In this document: positions 44,722 through 56,015 of the stretch, one piece after another
Layout of the letters: every line of letters begins with the position of its first letter
Numbering within the stretch: the stretch's first letter is position 1
The notes under the pieces: model-generated
The model's input: only the letters and a program-made list of their open reading frames with translations
Database searches by the model: none
What the model was told of the DNA's origin: nothing
Assembly (NCBI GenBank): GCA_002633005.1
Contig: NMRA01000175.1
Location: forward strand, 199,677 to 261,676
DNA: 62,000 bases
Direction: 5' to 3'
Source of the DNA: Phoronis australis
Lineage: Eukaryota; Phoronida; Phoronidae
Translations under genes and position numbers: made by a program

Positions 44722-46674
44722 CACATATAAATATGTGGGCGCATAAAAATGACGTCGAGCAATCGATAAATGCGCTGTCGACATCGCCACCAACGACGAC
44801 GCTGGTTATATAGAGGACGACGAAGCTAACAACATGTGTGACACGTCGGTGTCTTCTTGATAATAAGGACAACTGGGATAATGGACCAAAATGAATGCGA
44901 GGATTTCGGTTATGTGAACAACCTAAAGGATTTTCGCTTATTTTAAAACTTTCAACTGTACGAATGAATGATCGAACGAATCAAGTCAGCAAGACTTTAA
45001 TTCCGCGAAATTAGATAATTTATTTCATGGGTGGCGCAGCACTTAAATAATTGGGGTCTATATCCCCCTATATGGTCCACCGTCCATGTCCATAGGCGAC
45101 ACAGCACTGAAAAACTGAGGGTGATAACCCCTCTTCCCCCCCAGCCCCCTATGGTGCTCCGCCCATGTATTGCCAACAGTGCAAGAAGTTATAATGTATT
45201 CTTATATATCTTGGGCGGATTACGGAGTTTGAATCTAATCAGCTGTCAATATTTCCAAGTCAATAAATAAGTCTTCTTTTATGGACCGGTCCCGAGGGAG
45301 ATATCAGGTTGTACATGAACTGAGGCAGAGTATTTTTCCCAAGGCCAAAGTCTTTTAAGACAAACACTGCGTTTCACGTAAAAACCTCGTGGAACACAAG
45401 TTCGCCAAATTTCTGCAGTACAAACATGCGATTGGTAGTTAAGATACCAATGAAGCAAACTAGTGAGCTTATCCTATACACCATGGAATGGATCATTTTG
45501 CAAAGTCCGTCCTCAATACTTACTGACTCTTCTGTATGTATCATGTGTCCAGAATTTAGTGTCCGAACTCTGATTCGAAACTTAGCAGATAACGCCGCAA
45601 GATTTAAGAATAAATTTGTAATTTTACTACGAGTGTACAAATAACGCAAGCATCAGTGAATATTTTTTTAAATTTAAACTTACGTGTAACTAGCAGTTGT
45701 TTGTTGTTTTCACAACATTGATTTTTGTGACTTTTAATCAATTTTAAGGCACTCTGTTTTACTATCACGAGAGCCGTTATCTCATCACAAATAATAAACA
45801 AGCAGAGAGCCTAACTTCACATCGAATGTCAGACCAGCGTAACGGTTGGCCATTCGAGTATTTTGTTGCATAGCATATTATTAATAGGACAACCAAATTA
45901 GGAAAGGAAAGAGTTTTGTTTATGAAACCTCATGATTCGAAGTCAAACGCTTTCTAAAAATCAATCAATAAGTGAAATCTGGTCATTGTGCCCTAAACTT
46001 TTGATACGCTCAGCAACTGCAGCTGAAGATAACTTATAAGTGACATTAAGCGTTGATACAGGACGGCCGCCCTCCATAACTTTAGATAATTCCTTCTTTT
46101 ATCACCTCCTCTCGGCATGCAAGCAATAGTCACATCCTTCTGAGTCTAGGATAAGTGTCCGATATGAAAACTTACGTTTAATAGAACGTACTACAAAACT
46201 TCTAATATCTATTCAAAATGTTTAAGAGGTTAAATTCTAAATCGTCTGAGTCAGGGCTCTTGTTATTTTTCATTTTTGTAAACAATTTCAATTGTTAAAA
46301 CTACGCCACGGTGTTGGTTTTGGTCAACTTAGTAGTAGAACTGAGAACGGTTACTTTTGGCATATTGCATTTACGTATATACAATATCTAACGTTTCCAA
46401 TATAAATCAGTCCATCATCATTTAAACTAAAAGTGACAGCAGTGCCCCTGTATTCGCTCAGTAGTACCAGTGCATATCAGATTAAACTAATCCTACAAGT
46501 ACCATTCCATTGGGAACAGTTCTGATCATTAGTACATTTACTGCTGCTACAGGTGTCAGATTACTACTTTCAGTTGCTCTTGAATAACCTAAGCCCTTTT
46601 GGGGTTTGTTTTTCCTTGATTACGATGAATTGATCCACTGCCATATCCTATCGAGAAATCATTTCACAAAGGAA
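44722..46674. other. No gene recognised
   Basis: Two short similar motifs (GGTGGCGCAGCACTTAAATAA at 45031 and GGCGACACAGCACTGAAAAAC at 45095, each followed by CCCC-rich sequence) suggest a small local repeat. Nothing coding is supported. Confidence 0.4.
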
Positions 46675-47346
46675 TTTATGTTCGGAATATGTCCCGAAAA
46701 TAATACGTGCGTCGCAAGCTCCGTTTCCAGAAATACAAAGGAGACCGTGTATAGGCGATATTAGGTCATTTATTATGACTGATAAGGTACAGAAATACGA
46801 ATGTACAAATAACATAAAGATAAAATAATAATCTCTGGAAAGATGGGCAATAAAAAGCGCCAGCACTCAGGTAAGAGGAACTACCCAAGAAAGAGGGTGG
46901 TAGAGGGTGGGAAAAAATTAAGAGAGATTAGACTCGAACCTAAGTGCTGCTAAAGCGATGTACTGATGGCAAGAAATATAACTTTACTGAGAACAAAGGA
47001 GCCCTATGACACGTGACAATCATCAGCCTATGGGAGCCAGGAGCTGACCAAACTCGTGGCAGTAACACAAACGAACCAATAGTGAGGCTGGAAATGGAAT
47101 GTCCTAGTGAATGGAGTGCAGGAGGACTGCATGCGAATTTACACAAGGGGTTAATGGACCAGTCCGAAAGATGGCGGTATAAGTGGGACGAGTCCATATT
47201 CTCACATAAATATATTTAACGAGTGAAATATCATTTATGTTCGGAATATGTCCCGAAAATATTAGGTGCGTCGCAAGCTCCGTTTCCAGAGATACAAAGG
47301 AGACCGTGTATAGGCGATATAAGGTCATTTATTATGACTGATAAGG
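46675..47346. mobile_element. Candidate TRIM-like element with 111-bp direct repeats
   Basis: 46675-46793 and 47236-47346 are near-identical direct repeats (starting TTTATGTTCGGAATATGTCC, ending GTCATTTATTATGACTGATAAG) flanking about 440 bp with no coding capacity. Short direct terminal repeats around a non-coding core resemble a terminal-repeat retrotransposon in miniature, but no primer-binding site or polypurine tract was confirmed. Absent from the paired segment at 41755-43860. Confidence 0.45.
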
Positions 47347-47878
47347 AATTTCCCACGAGACGGAAGGTCGAGCTTGAACATTAATTCGAGATAGGATGTG
47401 GCAGCAGTATTCCTATGTACGCGAGTTAACTTATTTATCATATATCTACTTACTTATTTGAAGAGCGGCGATATCTTGTTGCCATGTGCTTTGGCGTCAT
47501 GTATATGCCAAGCGTATCCTCGCCGGTTAAGCGACAAAATTTTCTACTATTAAGTCATGATGTTGAATAGCTAGCGAGAGCTCATCCCCGTACATTACCG
47601 CGGCTACCACCTAGTTATATTCTAACATTGGGTCAAAATCAATGCAAAGCGACTTCCTTAATTTGCTTCCTTTTCTCATATATTGCCTCTTTCTGCGGCA
47701 ATTTCTTAGCAAATCTAGGTAAGGCGACCCGTGGACGAGACGGTCTAGCCACCTAGTGACTGTCGGACAGGCGCCGCCCACGGACAGGAAATTCAAGTTG
47801 TTTCAAGGTAGACAGGTCTTCGAATTCAATAAGTTAATTCAAAAATCTAGGTAGAACGTATGTTATTCGTAATTTCTG

Positions 47879-48076
47879 CTACGAACGTTGCGAAATATCA
47901 GTCAACAGTTTCAGAATGTCGATGCAGACAACTGGTGGAATAACAAGCACAACAATGAATAACTCTTGAATCAAGCTGTAATACTCCATTGTGCTTTGAC
48001 CCAGTTCTGCAGCGGTCGTTGCCAAGGCAGCTTGCAAGTAGCCCTCGACAATCGGCAACAAAATATACGGCGAAAT
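47879..48076 (-). pseudogene. Decayed duplicate of the SLC52 terminal exon
   Basis: Same length and reading frame as 43401-43598 (ISPYILLPIVEGYLQAALATT... to ...IDILKLLTDISQRS, stop at 47879), with conserved central motif AELGQST and EYYSLIQEL. The acceptor that is CAG|GTTTCA in the 43.6-kb copy reads CAA|ATTTCG here, so the AG is lost; in-frame TGA lies upstream. It is nearer to the main exon than the copy with the intact acceptor. The frame remains open, so loss of the acceptor may be recent, or an alternative acceptor may exist. Confidence 0.6.
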
Positions 48077-48361
48077 TTGAAAGATAAACGCGTAAAATGT
48101 GTAATTATACACAGATCAGAGGACCGCCGCTTGAAATGGAATGAAAAAACGAAAGCGACAGCGAAGGCGACGCCAACGACGATGAAGGTGACAGCAAAAT
48201 TGTGGCCGGCAATGACGCCGGAAACAGTGATGCCAACAGAGATGACGCTGCCAACGATGACGTCGAGGGCATCACTGCCGATGAAGAAGACAACAGAGAC
48301 GTAAAAGACTCCGTGTAATATGTGTCTGTAACACAGGAATAGCGTCTACAAGAAAAGACCT

Positions 48362-48904
48362 TTGTGCGAGGGCAGAGAAGTCTGGGTATCCAGTACTTTG
48401 AGATCACATGCAGTGGAAGTGTGTAAATTAATAGGTTTCGCGTGTTTTTTTTTTGTACTAAAAAATTCGGCATATATGCCCATGCACATCAGCTCTGTTA
48501 TTAGGTGCAGCTCCACAATTAGGCGCATGCGCTCAATTGCGTGTTGTACGGTAAAACAAAATAGTATTACAAATGCAGTCTTGGTCGTATATTTTTCCGG
48601 ATTACAAACTGGAATTTGGGCATGCACAAACTCGTGTCATTTTGAGAACAGGACAAATGTGAACAGTAAGCAAAGCCATATAAAAACCATAGAGACGTCT
48701 CCGCCAGACGCAGCTAATGGAAGATGTGTCAAGGTGGGCTTCGTCTTGGGTTTGACACCAACTCCAGAGATTATAAACGATTCAAGAGGGTCCCTATCTG
48801 AAATGAGGACACCTGAAGACTCACGCATTGCCATAACTGTGCAGATTGACCAACAGGTTGCATGGATCAAACAGGATAACATCTCGAGGAGAATATTTTA
48901 TTGA
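48362..48904 (+). CDS. Unassigned open frame
   Basis: 180 codons from ATG to stop with no domain that I recognise; the first third is hydrophobic and cysteine-containing, the second polar. Sequence just downstream (to about 49560) has further broken frames with basic stretches (QIRRRRNSKRAKIAEQE), which could be an old retroelement, but no diagnostic motif is visible. It may be chance in a low-stop region. Confidence 0.2.
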   Translation: MCEGREVWVSSTLRSHAVEVCKLIGFACFFFVLKNSAYMPMHISSVIRCSSTIRRMRSIACCTVKQNSITNAVLVVYFSGLQTGIWACTNSCHFENRTNVNSKQSHIKTIETSPPDAANGRCVKVGFVLGLTPTPEIINDSRGSLSEMRTPEDSRIAITVQIDQQVAWIKQDNISRRIFY

Positions 48905-50098
48905 ACGACACTTCTACTGACGAAGTTTCTCATGAGGTCAGTGTGTGATGCTCTACCAACAACCAGTTCCCTGATTACTTGAATGATAGTACACTTCGTG
49001 GCCAGTGGTGCACGTTGGAGCACATACTGACGTCTTGCATCGTTGCTTTAGCAAGAGACCGGTATACTCCGTGACACCACAAGCAGCTACTCAAGGTATT
49101 AGCCAGATACGTAGACGAAGAAATTCCAAGAGAGCCAAGATAGCAGAGCAAGAGTTACACTCCATCAAATTCAGAAATGCCGGTGAACAAAAGCATCGAC
49201 AAGCGAAGGCGCAACCCCAAGGGATTATTCACAGATGATAAAAAGATGGTAGCCGATCTACGTATCTAGCTGTTGTTTCCACAGCATATTGTTCAAACCT
49301 AAAAGTAAGAAATAGCACTTATAGAACAGGCACCTTAGAAGTAAATGTAGAGGAGGCAAACGAAAGGTGGCGGCACATGTAGTATACACATTCCTGAGAG
49401 GTGGTCGCTACTATAAATGACAGGGCATGCTGGTTTATCTAACCACAGTGGTCAGCATGGAAATTCCAGCCAAATCACATAATGAACAATCTGACAAGAA
49501 ACCTTGGTTTGCCAGCTACAATCACAAGACGAATGATACAAGAAGCAACTAAAGCAGCTGAGATGGCTTAAGATTGCATTGAGGTTGTGTACATTTAGCA
49601 ACGTTCGTTACAAGAGAGGCTCTGATCAGTCTTGCCGATCAACAAAGGATAGATACTCACAGTGAATATGGCATCAGTTGAAGGTGGCAACGGAAAGGTG
49701 TCCACTACTGATGGTTAAGTAAGCTATCACAACTGCTATCAAGAATAATGCTGTCTCACTGGCTTAGAAAAGTACGAAGTTTGTAGAATATAGCAGAAAA
49801 CTTATGTGTCAAAATTGTGGTATGACACACATTACTTGAACAAGTTTGTCCAGTATTTGGGAAGACGAGTTACTCTTTCTCATGAGGACGCTATAGGTTG
49901 GTGTAGAAGTAGTCGTAGCAGTAAAGGTTTGTGTATAGTAGATAAAACTTGTTCAGTGAATACAGGACTGATTTCCATCAGAAAACAGGCTTATGCATGA
50001 ACGTTCAAATGAAATATATGCATATATCAATGACAAACTTAATAATTTGAACATTAAGAAAACGTATTACCAATGAGCTCTTGCGTCGGAACACTAAC
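48905..50098. other. No gene recognised (proximal part of the transporter intron)
   Basis: Broken plus-strand frames only. On the minus strand this is intron just downstream of the transporter main exon. The reading after the donor continues 15 codons to TAA at 50054, which would be a short intron-retained C-terminus. Confidence 0.4.
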
Positions 50099-51394
50099 CA
50101 TCAAACCACTGCCAATTTCCGGTTGCGTCGAAACAAAGGGAGGTAAGGGGCTCATAATGGCCACTACACAAACGTATACATTGAGTGTCACGTACGCCCC
50201 GAATATCATAGACAAGGCATGTATGGATTGGGTGGGGAAAAGGGCGCACAGAATACTTCCAAGAGGTTCCACGGCAGAATAAAGTCGCTGAGATAGACTG
50301 AATGTTAAGTTACCATAAGGAAGCGTTGCATACGTCACCATCGGTTGGGAAACTCCGTAAGACAATCCTCCTAGCAAACAAGTATACACAGTCACTATAA
50401 TGGCATTCACGCAGAACTTGTTGATGGGACTCCTTTCAGGAGTCATTGATGCCACACTTTGCTTCTCTGATTTTTGTGTATCTGTTTGGCACGTTTGATA
50501 TTTCAATTCCTTACGATATTCAGTTTCTCTAAATACATGTTCAGCTACTCCATCAACGGGGTTGGCATCAGCATCATCTCGAGCGGTGAGCAGTATACTT
50601 TCTGTCTCATCACTTGTCGGTCGTAGACGAAGAAAACACACGTGGTCGAGAAGTAAAACGCAGAGGCATGAGGAAATTACTGCTATGATGCCAAAATAGG
50701 TCTCCGTGCTAAACAATAGTTGTCTAAAAACAACTTCCTCTTTCCCGTCCGTGAGATAAAAGCTATTATTCCAGTCTTTCGTGTTGTCAAAGTTCTTACT
50801 AATTTTTAAGTTCGTAAAAGAGTGTATTGCATTTTGCGTTTTATTAACACAGTCAAAGTCGCCGGCACCTTGCAAAAACGTGATGAATCCGTAGATGGTG
50901 CCACTGCAACTCATTCCGACGTAGAAGACAGGTACACACTTTTGGGGAAATGTACCAACATATGGTAGACCAAATATAAAGTCAACTGATCCCACAGAAA
51001 TCATCAAAACCCAGATGATTTGGAACGCGATGCTATACTTTTTGCCGTAAACGATTGACGTACTATCCCAGAAAGTCATCATTAAAGTCAAAAGAATGAC
51101 CTTGAGAATCGCCATGGTTAACAACAGTGCCGGTCTGTGTCTGTGAATAACGTCAATTACAGTTGTTAACTTCATCAATGCCAAGAGGATTCCTGACACC
51201 AACGTGCACCCTAGAGAGTACTCGAGGCCTAAGACCGCGCTCAAGTCCCAATATTCGGGTAGTTTCTGGACCAAGATGGGCAGCTCTGTTAAGATGCAGT
51301 CGTACAGTATGGCGCACTGATGTCCAATAGTAAAACATATCAACATCTGACCAACTGTTGCCTTTTCTTCACCCGCAGTCATGATTAGAGACAT
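50099..51394 (-). CDS. SLC52-family riboflavin transporter, main exon
   Basis: 432 codons on one exon from Met 51394. SLC52 (RFVT) proteins carry riboflavin across the plasma membrane with about 11 helices. Family signatures seen: ILTELPILVQKLPEYW near residue 35, like the family's '..VELPLLV.ELPE.W'; YSIAFQIIWVLMISVGSVDF; LPYVGTFP then YVGMSCSGTIYGFITFLQGA with FDCVN, matching the conserved 'FxGEglSGllPa...Q' region; a long polar cytoplasmic loop (about 265-325); and the second helix bundle beginning INKFCVNAIIV and including LPYGNLTF and AIMSPLPP. Sequence homology stops at SGLM (50099), at a GTTAGT donor, before the last two helices; these are found at 43401-43598. No disabling change seen. 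Confidence 0.85.
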
Positions 51395-51611
51395 CGATCT
51401 TAAATCAGACGCACATCCACGGCAAATGTTCTCTACTTCAATTCCCTGAAGGTACTGAACTCGCTCACAAGGTTAGGCCAGTTAAGACGGTGGTGCTCGG
51501 TTTGTTCATCAAGTTCACTGAATGTTCAGAGACATTCCACTCAGCGCTTATCACTGCTTCAAATCAAACAGGAAGCTAAAACGTTAACACATTATCTGAA
51601 ACGCAGCGTAA

Positions 51612-51839
51612 TGTTACCACCCGCAGTAAAGGTGTCCCCTATCGCCGGTCATTCGGGGATAATTGTCCTCCGTGATTATGCTTGTAATTACCACCAAGAC
51701 TTCGCTCGCGCTTTACAACCGTAATCATCTTATACAATGAAAAATTGTTTTGTAGGTCAAATGATCTCTGAATAAGTTGCACGCTCGTAATATTACTTCA
51801 TATTTTTGAGTTCGTAAATTACGAGCGTAAGATCGAATG
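51612..51839. repeat. DIRS inverted terminal repeat, left
   Basis: Imperfect inverted match to 55798-56015. The outer end starts GTTACCACCCGCAGTA, pairing with the reverse of GTACGGCACTGGGTGTAACC; the inner end is TACGAGCGTAAGATCGAATG. Confidence 0.75.
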
Positions 51840-52929
51840 TCCCACGATACGATGGCACTTTTCAAGACCACGTTTTTAAGAGAACAGTGCACAAAGCATA
51901 GTATCTAAAGCTCTCATATAAATCCAATAAGCCATTTGAGATACGATCTTCCAAAGGCAGCCAAATATGGCGTGTACAATGAATAGCCCTGAAAGAGGGA
52001 ACCAAAACAAAAGAACTGCCTGAAGGTCTTAAAGGAAAAGTGCAGAACATGAACACAAAACTGGAAAACACCTAACAGGACGTGTATATGAGAAAAGAGA
52101 AAAGTGGAACCGACACCCGGGATGGGGGGTGGGGAAAAATGCAGAGAACGAACGTAGGTCTTGTAGACGACGAGGTAGGTGGCTGAATGAGAGCGACCAC
52201 GTTGAACTGAACAAAGGAAATATGGGCGACCAATCAGGTGTCGCATAGAGAAATGTATGAATACAAAAGTAGGCCCTTGAGGCTATAAATAGAGATGAAA
52301 AATGCAAAGTAAACCCTAAGGATTGATATCAAAATAAAAAGACAAATGTCAAAATAATGACGATAAATGCACTTAACAAGTTAAGTCTAATTTATCGTAA
52401 TCTATTTTGCCCGGGGTACGCCACGAGCTATATTGCATAATAAAACAAGAGGAGGATTGCGAATAATGTCATTTATTATGACGTAAATAGATAAAACTAA
52501 CCAAGACTCTGCCAGAAGGGCATGAACAAATCGCCATAATGGCAGCACGGGAATGCTGACATCGCCCATCCGAGGAAGTGGAACCCGGGCAATAACAAAG
52601 TTAGACTATGATAAAATATAGGTACTAATAACGGTATAACAGAAAACTAGAATACAAAAGTCTAGAATATAAAAAACAAGAATATAACGAACCGCTAAGC
52701 AAAATGCACCAACCAATTGAAGTAAAGGTAACTAGAACTAATGACTAGAAATTGAAAGCCTGCAACTACAGACCTTAGGCCGCAACAACAGTCCTGCGAA
52801 CGGGAGGAGGCCGGCTGCAACAACAGACCTAACCTAGGGGCTGAAACCACAGACCCAGAGGAGTGGGAGCGGCTGAAAAGCAAAGTGAGAGAAATGGGGA
52901 GCTGAAACAACAGGCTCACCAGGAGCACA

Positions 52930-53880
52930 GGAAGCCTGGGGAAGAGGAAAAAGCAGACATGCAAATGTAGTTTTTTAGTGCGTCAGATTTCCAGCGCCCC
53001 ATGTGCTGGATCACCGGTTCAGGGACGCCACGGCTGGCCGCTGAGGTGGCGGCGCCAATGCGAAAGCTATGTTACGTATAAGACTTGGTGTCGAGTCCTA
53101 CAAAGGAAACCACTTTAGTTAACATGGAGTTGAAGCAGAAACGTGTAACCGGTGATCCACTGAGGTGTTGGAACAAGAGGCCTGGAGAGGGCTGAACAGT
53201 AGACAAGTAAAAGGTTAGGGCAGCTACTGGGCAATGGGGAGATTGGCTGGACAAAATCGTAAGTGCGACTGGTCCCGAGCTGTGTTTGAAGGTACGCATA
53301 GTGATGACCACAGAATCGCCAGAGGGGGGAAGACGACGTCGTTGACCTGTATGACGTGGGAAAAGAGCGAGGAGGTGACTGTGAATTCACCGACTCTGAG
53401 GAAGGCATGAAAGGCTAGGCGGAACATGGCACGTACGAGAACCGAGTCGGCGAAAGAGCCGAGTGCAGAAGGGCAGGCGTCAAACAAGGTTGAAGCAAAC
53501 CTGAAGTAATGCGCATGCGTGTGTCAGAAGAAGGGCGCAGATTGGTAGCACCTTTGAGGAGTTTTTTGAGGAAAAAGGAGGACGTGGGGTTAGGGAAGTT
53601 GTCAAGCTTGTGGAAAAAACTAATGTCAGAGACATAGGACTGAATAGACGAGCTACTAAGGCCAGATTCGAAGAGATAAGAGATGTGGTGGGCCAGGAAA
53701 GAGGTATTAATGGGCAAGGTGAGCGGAGAGTTGTTAGAGGAGAGGTAAAACTGTGCGAGGTTATGCAGGATGCGGGTATAGGACTGAAGAGTGGAGGGGG
53801 CCAGGGAAGCCCGGAGCAGTCTGGTCACGCTGTCAGGAGGTGCGGCGGGATCGGTGTCAGATGAGGGCTGAGCCAAGAAC
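52930..53880 (-). pseudogene. DIRS tyrosine recombinase (broken)
   Basis: The N-terminal SAM-like part (SVTRLLRASLAPSTLQSYTR ... ISYLFESGLSSSSIQSYVSD) is in one frame; AFHAFLRVGEFT with the first catalytic Arg is in a second; and HSFRIGAAT (the HxxR motif) followed by IQHMGRWKSDALKNYI with the nucleophilic Tyr is in a third, right after an in-frame TAA (SYT stop HSFR). All catalytic landmarks are visible but spread over at least two frameshifts and one stop. The enzyme would insert circular DNA copies by recombination. Confidence 0.82.
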
Positions 53881-53919
53881 CCTGGAAAAAGGCGATCTGA
53901 AAGTTGAAACGAGAAAGTG

Positions 53920-55066
53920 CATCAGCTGTTGGTGTAGCCAGGGGTATGTTTTGCACGAAAATGAATGTTAAAGGTAAGAGCGGAGATGACCAGACGACGA
54001 ACAAGAGACATAATGGGGGAATGGCGGGAGGAGGTCTTGTTGATAATGTCAATGACGGCACGGTTGTCGCACAGGAACAGGATCTTGTGATTGGCGAGCT
54101 TTGATCCCCACTGCTCTAGCGCTATGACGATAGGAAGGAGTTCCTTGAAGGTAATGTGATGGCGTTACAAGTGCCCGGGCTACGGGCAGGCAAACCAGAA
54201 AGCTCCCAATGTCACAGCAAAACCCCCATTGGAGCCTGCAGCATCAGAGTACAGTTTGATGGTGTCTGAAGATGTCCACTCGTCGAATAAGAACAGTGTT
54301 TTCCCATTGAAGCCTCGGAGAAAGATGGACCAACCCCGAAGGTCCGCTCTAGCTTCTTTATTAAGAGTGACGAAGTGGTCTGGTCTCGAAATTCCAATGG
54401 TGAGGTTGATGAGTCGGCGCAGGAAGGCGCAGTCGGGCACGATGACGGAGCAGGCAAAGTTTAGTAGACCAATGAGGGATTGAAGGTCACGAAGAGTAAC
54501 CTTGCGTCGCTTCTGGAAGTCGAGGAGGAGGTTGGAAGCTCTGTCCACCTTGTCCTGTGGGAGAGAAGCAGTCATGGTGGCAGAGTCAAGGTGGATGCCA
54601 TAAATGGTGATGGAGGTGGTCGGCTGAATTGTCTTGTCGTGGTTAATAAGGAGTAGCAGAGTGATATGAATGCGGCGAGGTCCTGGGAGCATGTCGGGTT
54701 TTGCAGGATCCACTGAATCGCAGAACTGACCTTCTCGAAGATGTTGCAGCTGGAGGCACAGCCAAATGGCAGGCACCTGTCGTAGTAGAAGTTGTTGGCC
54801 CAGGAGAGACCTAAGAGGTGGTAGTCGTCAGGGTGCACCGGTACGATGCGAAAAGCGTCCTTGATGTCAGTCTTAGCCATGAGGGAGTGGCGCCCAAACC
54901 GTTGAACCAGGCGAATAGCGTCCGTGATGGTTTTGTACTGGACTTGGGAGAACTGAGGGGGTATGACGGAGTTAACTGAGTTAGAGTAACGAGATGGATA
55001 TGACAAGTTATGGATGAGACGAACACTGTTAGGGTGAGATTTAGGGATCAGGGCAACGGGTGACAA
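53920..55066 (-). pseudogene. DIRS reverse transcriptase-RNase H (broken)
   Basis: Reverse transcriptase: SPVALIPKSHPNSVRLIHNL, AKTDIKDAFRIVPVHPDDYH (motif A, catalytic Asp) and LPFGCASSCNIFEK. The region that should hold the LDD catalytic motif is missing: IQWILQNPTCSQ runs directly into DLAAFISLC, so about 20-30 residues are deleted near 54710. A frame change follows, then YGIHLDSATMTASLPQDKV. RNase H: IKLYSDAAGSNGGFA, ELLPIVIALEQWG, LFLCDNRAVIDIINK and ADALSRF near 53950. Without LDD the enzyme cannot polymerise. Confidence 0.82.
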
Positions 55067-55156
55067 AGAGGGAAAAGGGAATGGAGGGGATGGGAAGGGC
55101 CAGCATAGCGACCCAGCAGAACCTCAGTCTGTATTTTCTGAAAGATAACTTCGGAA

Positions 55157-55803
55157 TTACGGAGAGCTGATGGGTGGTTGGTGGGGGGATTGGAGTGACC
55201 TTATCGGGGAGGCGCCGAGTCTGAAACCAAAAGAGAAACCATTGATAAGCTCCGTAGTCGAGAGGGAGTCATAACCTGAAAGGAGAGGTTTAAGTTTGCT
55301 TACTTTTACGGGTGTTGGGATACCTGGCAGGTGGGTTGCCGGTTTTGGAGGTGCATGACTGCGCGGGGTGGTTGTGCCGCAGAAGCCACAACAGTGCTGG
55401 TATCGGCAGAGGGGAAGGTTGCAGGACTGGTCGATGAACGTCCAGCAGATACCTGTGGGGAAAGAGTGGGGGTTAGGGGTTGGGGCACGGGGGCCTCGAA
55501 AAAATGTGGAGGTGGATGAGCCCTGGCGAAAGGACTGACTGTTGGTTGGGTGGCGTTGGATCTTGTTGAACTTGAGGCAAACTTGGCGCCACAGGTCCCA
55601 ATGGATGTGGTCCCACTCGAAGGGGAAAGAAGACTGGAATTTCCTGAAATGTGTATCGTAAAACAAGGCTGCAGAAAGGCCGTAGTGGGTGTTGCAGTCA
55701 TGAACTATGGTCGAATACTTTGGGAGTTTAGGGGCATCCAGTGGAAACTTCTGGACCAGGATGGACTGGAAAATATTGAACGCCTGAATTAACAGATCAT
55801 TCA
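55157..55803 (-). pseudogene. DIRS gag-like protein
   Basis: 215 codons, open to the inner edge of the right terminal repeat; the first codon in frame is TTG, so the real start is uncertain or lost. A helical N-terminal part (WDHIHWDLWRQVCLKFNK) is followed by a proline-rich stretch and a cysteine/histidine cluster (GICWTFIDQSCNLPLCRYQH then CCGFC) typical of DIRS/Ngaro gag proteins. It ends just before the RT region. Confidence 0.65.
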
Positions 55804-56015
55804 ATCTTACGCTCGTATTTAAGAGTGAAAAACTATGAGTATAAAATTACGAGCGTACAAATACGAGCGCACAACTTCTTCAGAGCTCACATGATATATA
55901 AACCAATTTCTCTCGATTGTACGGTTGTAAAACACGAGCGAAGTCTCGGTCAACATTTTTGTCGTTTGTCGGTCCTCTATCGGGAATCTCCTTTTGTACG
56001 GCACTGGGTGTAACC
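55798..56015. repeat. DIRS inverted terminal repeat, right
   Basis: Imperfect inverted match to 51612-51839. Its inner end (CATTCAATCTTACGCTCGTA) abuts the first codons of the gag frame, so the gag start probably lies at or in the repeat. Confidence 0.75.

Larger units (their letters stand above)
45717..48305. repeat. Old segmental duplication, copy 2
   Basis: Counterpart of 41755-43860, lying inside the long intron of the riboflavin transporter gene. It contains an extra direct-repeat element (46675-47346) and a damaged copy of the terminal exon. Confidence 0.7.
51612..56015 (-). mobile_element. DIRS-type tyrosine-recombinase retrotransposon
   Basis: Inverted termini of about 220-230 bp (51612-51839 and 55798-56015; shared words GACTTCGCTCG.G.TTTACAACCGTA, TACGCTCGTA, TTACGAGCGTAAGAT.GAATG) bracket, on the minus strand, gag (55803-55157), reverse transcriptase-RNase H (about 55066-53920) and a tyrosine recombinase (about 53880-52930). 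Inverted rather than direct terminal repeats plus a tyrosine recombinase instead of a DDE integrase are the DIRS hallmarks. All three coding parts have frameshifts, stops or deletions. 51840-52930 is non-coding and holds GCAACAACAGAC-type short repeats. Confidence 0.85.

Noticed and set aside
44575-44872. Arg/Pro-rich frames at the GACG repeat
   Set aside because: They follow simple tandem repeats.
51862-52307. Minus-strand frames of 69-110 codons left of the recombinase
   Set aside because: Phe/Ser/Leu-rich composition without motif; they lie in the non-coding 3' part of the DIRS element.
53610-55792. Plus-strand frames over the DIRS element
   Set aside because: They are shadows of the minus-strand gag, RT and recombinase.
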